Positions 6,284 to 10,549 of a DNA stretch of 10,549 nt are shown here, piece after piece. Below the pieces are notes generated by a model that saw only the letters and a list, made by a program, of their open reading frames with translations, made no database searches and was not told where the DNA came from. Each line of letters begins with the position of its first letter. Position 1 is the first letter of the stretch. This DNA comes from Zancudomyces culisetae. Its lineage: Eukaryota; Kickxellomycota; Harpellomycetes; Harpellales; Legeriomycetaceae. The DNA is taken from contig LSSK01001774.1 of the NCBI GenBank assembly GCA_001969505.1, positions 1 to 10,549 on the forward strand, written 5' to 3'. Position numbers and translations under genes: made by a program.

Positions 6284-9200
6284 TTATGATACCTGATCTC
6301 TTCGGGTATTTTCGACGTGATTTTGCTTGTTTTCTTCAACTCTTGTGCGTTTTGACTGACTAATCAATTCGCATGATGTATCAACCAGGGTGTCTGGAGT
6401 TCTCAACTCTTGGACTGGTGTATCCCCCCGATGGGCTACAGAGCCGTAAATAGAATCAAGCTCCAACCCAAGATTAAGTGCAAATACATTTGTATCGGAA
6501 TCTGGAGAGCCGACATGCGAATTGCTTCCCGATTTGCCACGCTCAATACTTGCTATCTTGGGTCTTGTGTGCCTTTTCTCTGGTGAACTAAGCGAATCTT
6601 CACCCAGGCCAGGAGTAACATGTTTTTCTGGACGCTCAGGTGACTTTATGTCAAGCTCTTGTATATTTTTGGTTACATCCATATCGCCACTATTTCTCTT
6701 TGAGTTTAGAGTTTCGCTGCTAGGCGATAGCGATAACATTCTTGTTGATAGTGGTGATGCTGAAGCCATAGAGGATAGGGGTTGGATGGGAGAAGTGACC
6801 CTTTCAATTCTTGTACTTAGATATTTGATTCCCTTGAGCAACCGCCAATCATCCTTACCACCACTCTCCATCTGACGAATCAATGATGCTTGCTGGGATT
6901 TAGGGGCGGGTCCTACTTCATCTTTGTAATCATTGGCACCTCCCACAAATGAATACATACCAAATCTATCATCATTACTCGAGCTCAAGTGTGCTTCGAA
7001 TAGGCCAAACCACTCGTTACACTGTTCTTTAGTTCCATATTTCAAATATACCATACTTGGTTGATGGTTTGGAGGTGCATAGTATGGCATTATCTCGATT
7101 TTAAATGATAATTCTAATTTAATACACAATTTCAATTACCATTTTAGTTTGTGTTATTATTGAATAAATCAATGTTAACTTTGATGTTAACTTTAATGCT
7201 TATTCTTATACTTTTGCCAGTGTTTCATTAAACTCAAGGTCACAAAAAAAAATTTTAACAAGTATTAAAATGTATTACCATCATCCTCAAGTTTTTGTGC
7301 ATCTATAGCAACTGTCGGGCCCACAAAGATCCTAAATTTTTCAAACACAGGTATTTTCAAATCTGATCTTTCATCCATGACAAGCAACGTATTCACTCCC
7401 TTGTATTTGCTTTTCTGAGAATTCTTTGATAGTAATGCTGTGTTAGTATCCCAAAAGCTGCTACCTTCGACTGGTTTGGTAATTAAGAGAACGTCTGTAA
7501 ATAGCCAAAAGCACACATTGACTGGTGAAGACAGTTTCACCTGTTCGCTCTTTCCGCTTCTTTGATTAGTCGTTTGAAACGCACTCTTTACTGTTGTTCT
7601 TATTATCTTGTTTCCAACCGCTAAAAGTTTACGGGTCTCTTTTGGAAGGTTAAAGTTCTATGATGACGTGGAAGAAAAAATAGGTATTAATAGATAGACA
7701 TGGTTAATTTGCATTTGCTAATTTTTTCATCATTTTTTTGGCAGCAATATACATTTGATATATACACATTCGGACATGTAATATAGACATTCATTCTTAC
7801 ATCAAGACCCTTAAAGTGGCTTTGGAGTACTTCCAATTTTGTCAAGTTATCCGCAGTTGCCTTTGAAGACTGGATTTTACCAATCCTTTCCTGGAACCTG
7901 GATAACGCCTTCTTCACATCTTTATAGGATTCACTTTCTGGGTCAGTTGCTTTCAACAGGTTAGATAGCAACAGTGGATACTTTAGCAGGCGTTGAAATG
8001 GAAGTAGCATAAACGAATTTACGGGCATTCCTCGAGATTCGGGTTGAGATTGGCATTCCTAATTGAAATATATTAAAATGGTTAGTTGTTAGGATGATGG
8101 AGAGTGGATGGGTGGGTTACGACATAATAATAGCTATGTGAATGTTTATGTAAGTTTGTGGAAGATGGATTTTGAAATACTGTTAATATTCCTCAGAATA
8201 ATAATGATGAATGAAAAAGTGTTTAAAAATTGGATTTAAAAAAAAAATCAAACACTTATAGCGCTTGAAACCTCTACCTTTATAAACTCGCGAAACCTTG
8301 GGTTTGAGGTCGTTAACTCCTCGATCATGTTCATCGATTTGCTTTGCCCACTAATAAACCTGTTGTATACGACAAATGACCTCACCTATTATATTTATGC
8401 AGTAAATATTGAAGTGAAGGCGTTATTTGTATTCTGTGCTCTGAGTTGGTTGGGTTTTAATAAAAAGTATATAATCTAACAGGGTATATTGGTAGGATGG
8501 GTAAAAAAAGAATCATGAAGTTCCTTAAACGCTAAATACTTACGTATCTGGATAGAATATCCCCAATTCCGCTTACTAATGGGTGTTCTGCCTCTTGTCT
8601 TTCTGACAGTTCCTATATTCAATGGTAACAAATAGTATCAAAATTCTTTCATAATCCTTTTACTTTTACTTTTTTTTCTTATATATTATTTTGTTTGTCT
8701 TGGTTTTTAAGCTACATATACAAACACCTGTTATAAAAAACAATTTTGAAAGTATCGAATGTTTGAATTACCTTGTTTATATCTTCATGCAATTTTACCA
8801 GACTTTCCAAATTCATAAACATTATGTTTGCTTGCTCTGGTAAAACGATACGTTCCTCCCTTAGAGGGGTTTCAAAAACCTATTATAAAATTATAAAAAG
8901 TTATAAGCAAGAGATATTATAGTTATACAGCTGGATATCAACACAAATATTCTTAGAATAATCAAGGGATAGTGGTGGTAGTGGTGGTGACTATGTGCAT
9001 TGTTACAGTAATTACTATGGTAATGATAATAGTAATGGGTTGAATAAAGGCTTACATCCTGGATAATTTTTAAATCGCGCAAATAATCGGCTTCAGTCAA
9101 AATGGTTTCATACATAATCTCCTGTCTTTCAATCTCTTTTTTGGTCAAGTTTAGTTTTTCTAACTCACCTTCTTCCAAAGTAGCCTTCCATATTCTTCTT

Positions 9201-9493
9201 ATAGAGTCTACATTTCCTATTTTTGCATACACGGTCTTTGGCTTGCTTTCTTTATTGCTTTGAACGCCTGAACTAATAATGTACAGCTGCTTTCCAATTC
9301 CAAAGGGTATGCTTGCTATATTTTGTTTTTTTCCTCGCGAAAATAGCGAGTATGTTGACTTTTCTTTTTCTTTTCCATTCTTGTTATTGTTGTTTGTGTT
9401 TTTTTCGTCAGACACTTTTCTACTTATACTCGTTGGTTCACTTTCAGTACTTTGCAATGTGCCATCGTTTTTGGCTTTTGTCTCAAGACTCAT
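6284..9493 (-). CDS. Rho guanine nucleotide exchange factor (DH-PH), seven exons
   Basis: Exons: 9493-9056, 8879-8772, 8612-8544, 8385-8278, 8058-7801, 7657-7279, 7113-6284; 729 residues. Residues 1 to about 120 are polar, with an Asn/Lys-rich patch (31-45). The DH (Dbl homology) domain spans about 122-320. It starts with RQEIMYETILTEADYLRDL and holds LPEQANIMFMNLESLVKLH in exon 2, YVRSFVVYNRFI across exons 3-4, and the conserved helix LLPFQRLLKYPLLL at 259-272. A PH domain follows at about 335-496, with VCFWLFTDVLLITK and a C-terminal helix bearing Trp488 (CNEWFGLFEAHL). The tail, about 497-729, is disordered with nine S/T-P sites. Such proteins load GTP onto Rho or Cdc42 GTPases at the membrane, controlling polarity, actin and cell-wall growth. 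No CH, PB1, DEP or CNH domain is visible, so it is not an evident Cdc24 or Rom2 orthologue; the GTPase target is unknown. The start ATG has an in-frame TAA 12 bases upstream. Every splice keeps frame and restores domain motifs. Confidence 0.9.
7114..7278 (-). other. RhoGEF intron 6 (165 nt), phase 1
   Basis: Donor GATG|GTAATA, acceptor TTAG|AA. The split codon G+AA gives Glu454, joining KLEDD to ELSFKIEIMPYY, a PH-domain strand. Without splicing the frame stops after GNTF, cutting the PH domain before its final helix. This is the only intron not in phase 0. Confidence 0.8.
7658..7800 (-). other. RhoGEF intron 5 (143 nt)
   Basis: Donor GAT|GTAAGA, acceptor ATAG|AAC, phase 0. It separates the end of the DH domain (HFKGLD) from the linker into the PH domain (NFNLPKETRKL). 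Confidence 0.85.
8059..8277 (-). other. RhoGEF intron 4 (219 nt)
   Basis: Donor AAG|GTAGAG, acceptor TTAG|GAA, phase 0. Joins RFREFIK to ECQSQPESRG, directly ahead of the most conserved DH helix. It is the longest intron and has the least standard donor. Confidence 0.85.
8386..8543 (-). other. RhoGEF intron 3 (158 nt)
   Basis: Donor TAC|GTAAGT, acceptor ATAG|GTG, phase 0. Joins DILSRY to VRSFVVYNRF. The donor is the classic GTAAGT. Confidence 0.85.
8613..8771 (-). other. RhoGEF intron 2 (159 nt)
   Basis: Donor AAG|GTAATT, acceptor ATAG|GAA, phase 0. Joins KLHEDINK to ELSERQ. Confidence 0.85.
8880..9055 (-). other. RhoGEF intron 1 (176 nt)
   Basis: Donor GAT|GTAAGC, acceptor ATAG|GTT. Splicing joins KIIQD to VFETPL within the first DH helices. 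The plus strand carries a GGT/GTG-like simple repeat near 8973-8990. Confidence 0.85.
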
Positions 9494-10047
9494 CTTTACT
9501 CTTTACTTCCGAGATGAATATTAGTTTGTAATATTTCGAAAAAAACTGGTTTCAGAGTATGGTTTTACATAGATAAATATGATTATAGTGACCTATAAAG
9601 TGGAATATATCTCTACTAGCAAGGCTAATGTATGTCAAAATGAAAATTAGAAACCAAGTAGTAGGGAACAAAGGATATTACGCACTTTTACTATGATTAT
9701 ACTGCTTTCAGAGTGTTATTAATAAAATATAATTAAAAAAGTGAAAATGTTAAAGAGTAGATTGATCGTATTCAGATTTAGAGTTAAAGTTGAATATTTG
9801 ATTCTCTTTTTTTTTAAGGACAAAATGAGGGGATATGAAATATAAACCCACACGGTATTTGGAAAGAACGAGTGTATAATGCTTTATTTGGTAAATTAGA
9901 TGCTGGTGAAACTATATTTAACCAGCCACACAGATGTCAAGATTAAATTATTGCGCACATTGATAGATTTCTTTGATAAAAATGCATTAAATAGCAGGGT
10001 CCAACTGTATTTGTTCCAAAATTAATTATGTATGGATATAGCCGCAT

Positions 10048-10203
10048 GAAAAAAAAAAGTGAAACTGGGAGAAAATAGAACGAAAGGATAGCAAAGAGGG
10101 AAAGGTGAGAGAGGAGAGGGATGGGGGTGGTTAGAGGGTGGTTAGATGCAATGAGAGATGTGCAGGAAACATCGATACCCTTTCCCTCCCCCCCTCCCCT
10201 CCC
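10048..10203. repeat. Polypurine/polypyrimidine block with G-quadruplex potential
   Basis: The plus strand is purine-rich from about 10048 to 10138, then pyrimidine-rich at 10178-10203. On the minus strand 10203-10178 reads as five G-runs of 3, 4, 7, 3 and 3 separated by A, A, A and AAA, a strong G-quadruplex pattern. GAGGGAAAGG (10096-10105) and CCTTTCCCTC (10179-10188) are exact inverted arms. The block stands out sharply from the AT-rich surroundings. Confidence 0.75.
10125..10146 (+). repeat. 11-base tandem duplication GGGTGGTTAGA x2
   Basis: Two perfect adjacent copies (10125-10135 and 10136-10146) within the purine-rich block. The unit loosely recalls TTAGGG-type telomeric sequence but does not contain it. 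Confidence 0.8.
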
Positions 10204-10496
10204 ATCAACTCTGTTCCACCGCATTTTAATTTTCCTGATTTTTTTACTTGCGAAATGCTAATAGAGCTTAGATAATTTGTTTATTAAGCTGTAGTATTAT
10301 TTTTACATAAAGAGCTGCCAAAGCAAAAGTGATTTTTTTTTCCCATAATCTTGTTTTGATGTTCTACCAGTATCCTCTCTTCTCCGCTCTTCGCCTGATA
10401 TTTTAGCATCAGTTTATTTAGTTTTACAGCCAAACAATATTGGCAAAACCAAGGTTAAATAAGGAGCCTGAGCGTTTGAGAAAGAAAAAAAAAAGG

Positions 10497-10549
10497 ATGA
10501 CATCAATAATTTGTTGTTTCCCGAAAGAAAAGAAAATATTTTTGTTTGA
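10497..10549 (+). CDS. Possible 5' end of a gene running off the window
   Basis: An ATG at 10497 follows an A-rich leader and opens 17 codons to the window edge (MTSIICCFPKEKK...). The same frame is open upstream to a TAG at 10419-10421. The run is too short to identify a family. The paired cysteines near the N-terminus could be lipidation sites, but that is speculation. It could equally be noncoding. Confidence 0.2.
   Translation, partial: MTSIICCFPKEKKIFLF

Larger units (their letters stand above)
9494..10496. other. RhoGEF upstream region without a clear gene
   Basis: About 1 kb with no convincing coding frame on either strand; the frames that exist here are low-complexity translations of purine or pyrimidine tracts. 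It should hold the RhoGEF promoter near 9500-9700, but I see no decisive TATA box or factor site. Its main feature is the G/C-strand-biased block at about 10048-10203. Confidence 0.5.

Noticed and set aside
6522-6875. Plus-strand 117-codon frame opposite the RhoGEF tail
   Set aside because: It is antisense to the exon encoding the PH end and S/T-P tail, whose frame is fixed by splicing.
7114-7135. ATG at 7135 as start of a separate minus-strand gene
   Set aside because: The first eight codons are intron sequence; an AG acceptor at 7115-7114 joins the rest to the PH domain in frame.
7687-7800. Coding extension beyond GLD at the end of exon 5
   Set aside because: A GTAAGA donor at 7800 and an acceptor before 7657 restore the PH domain; the extension has no domain similarity and ends quickly.
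9279-9531. Plus-strand hydrophobic frames opposite RhoGEF exon 1
   Set aside because: They are antisense to the polar Lys/Asn-rich N-terminus, which produces Phe/Leu-rich translations on the other strand.
9943-10224. Minus-strand 93-codon frame over the G/C-rich block
   Set aside because: It is low-complexity translation of a polypyrimidine/polypurine tract and contains no supported start context or domain.

Overview
The window looks like nuclear DNA of a small-genome eukaryote, most plausibly a fungus. It is AT-rich. One gene has at least six spliceosomal introns with standard GT/AG borders. The genes are well spaced, and AATAAA-type poly(A) signals follow each one. A multi-intron gene argues against a typical budding yeast. 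Introns of 143-219 bases, a long ankyrin gene without TPLH motifs and strong AT bias would suit an early-diverging fungus (for example a Kickxellomycotina or other zygomycete-grade lineage). That placement is inference and weakly supported.

Layout: (1) 2-142, plus strand: the 3' end of a metallothionein, 46 residues with 12 cysteines, its start outside the window. (2) 143-2024: 3' UTR and a long stretch without a recognisable gene, ending in the promoter and leader of the next gene. (3) 2025-5385, plus strand: a giant ankyrin-repeat gene, about 1,120 codons, broken into two frames by a 7-A run near 3180-3186. The repeat register continues across the break, so this is one ancestral gene. The shift may be a recent mutation, a sequencing error, or a frameshift corrected by slippage. 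(4) 5386-6283: convergent 3' flanks of two genes, with poly(A) signals on both strands and a nested palindrome. (5) 6284-9493, minus strand: a complete seven-exon Rho-family guanine nucleotide exchange factor (DH-PH) of 729 predicted residues with an S/T-P-rich tail. (6) 9494-10549: upstream region of the RhoGEF with an unusual polypurine/polypyrimidine block that can form a G-quadruplex, and possibly the first codons of another plus-strand gene at the right edge.

Nothing in the sequence links these genes functionally. They look like unrelated neighbours: metal binding, an ankyrin scaffold, and Rho GTPase signalling for polarity or cell-wall growth. The two features most worth following are the frameshifted ankyrin gene and the G-quadruplex block upstream of the RhoGEF.
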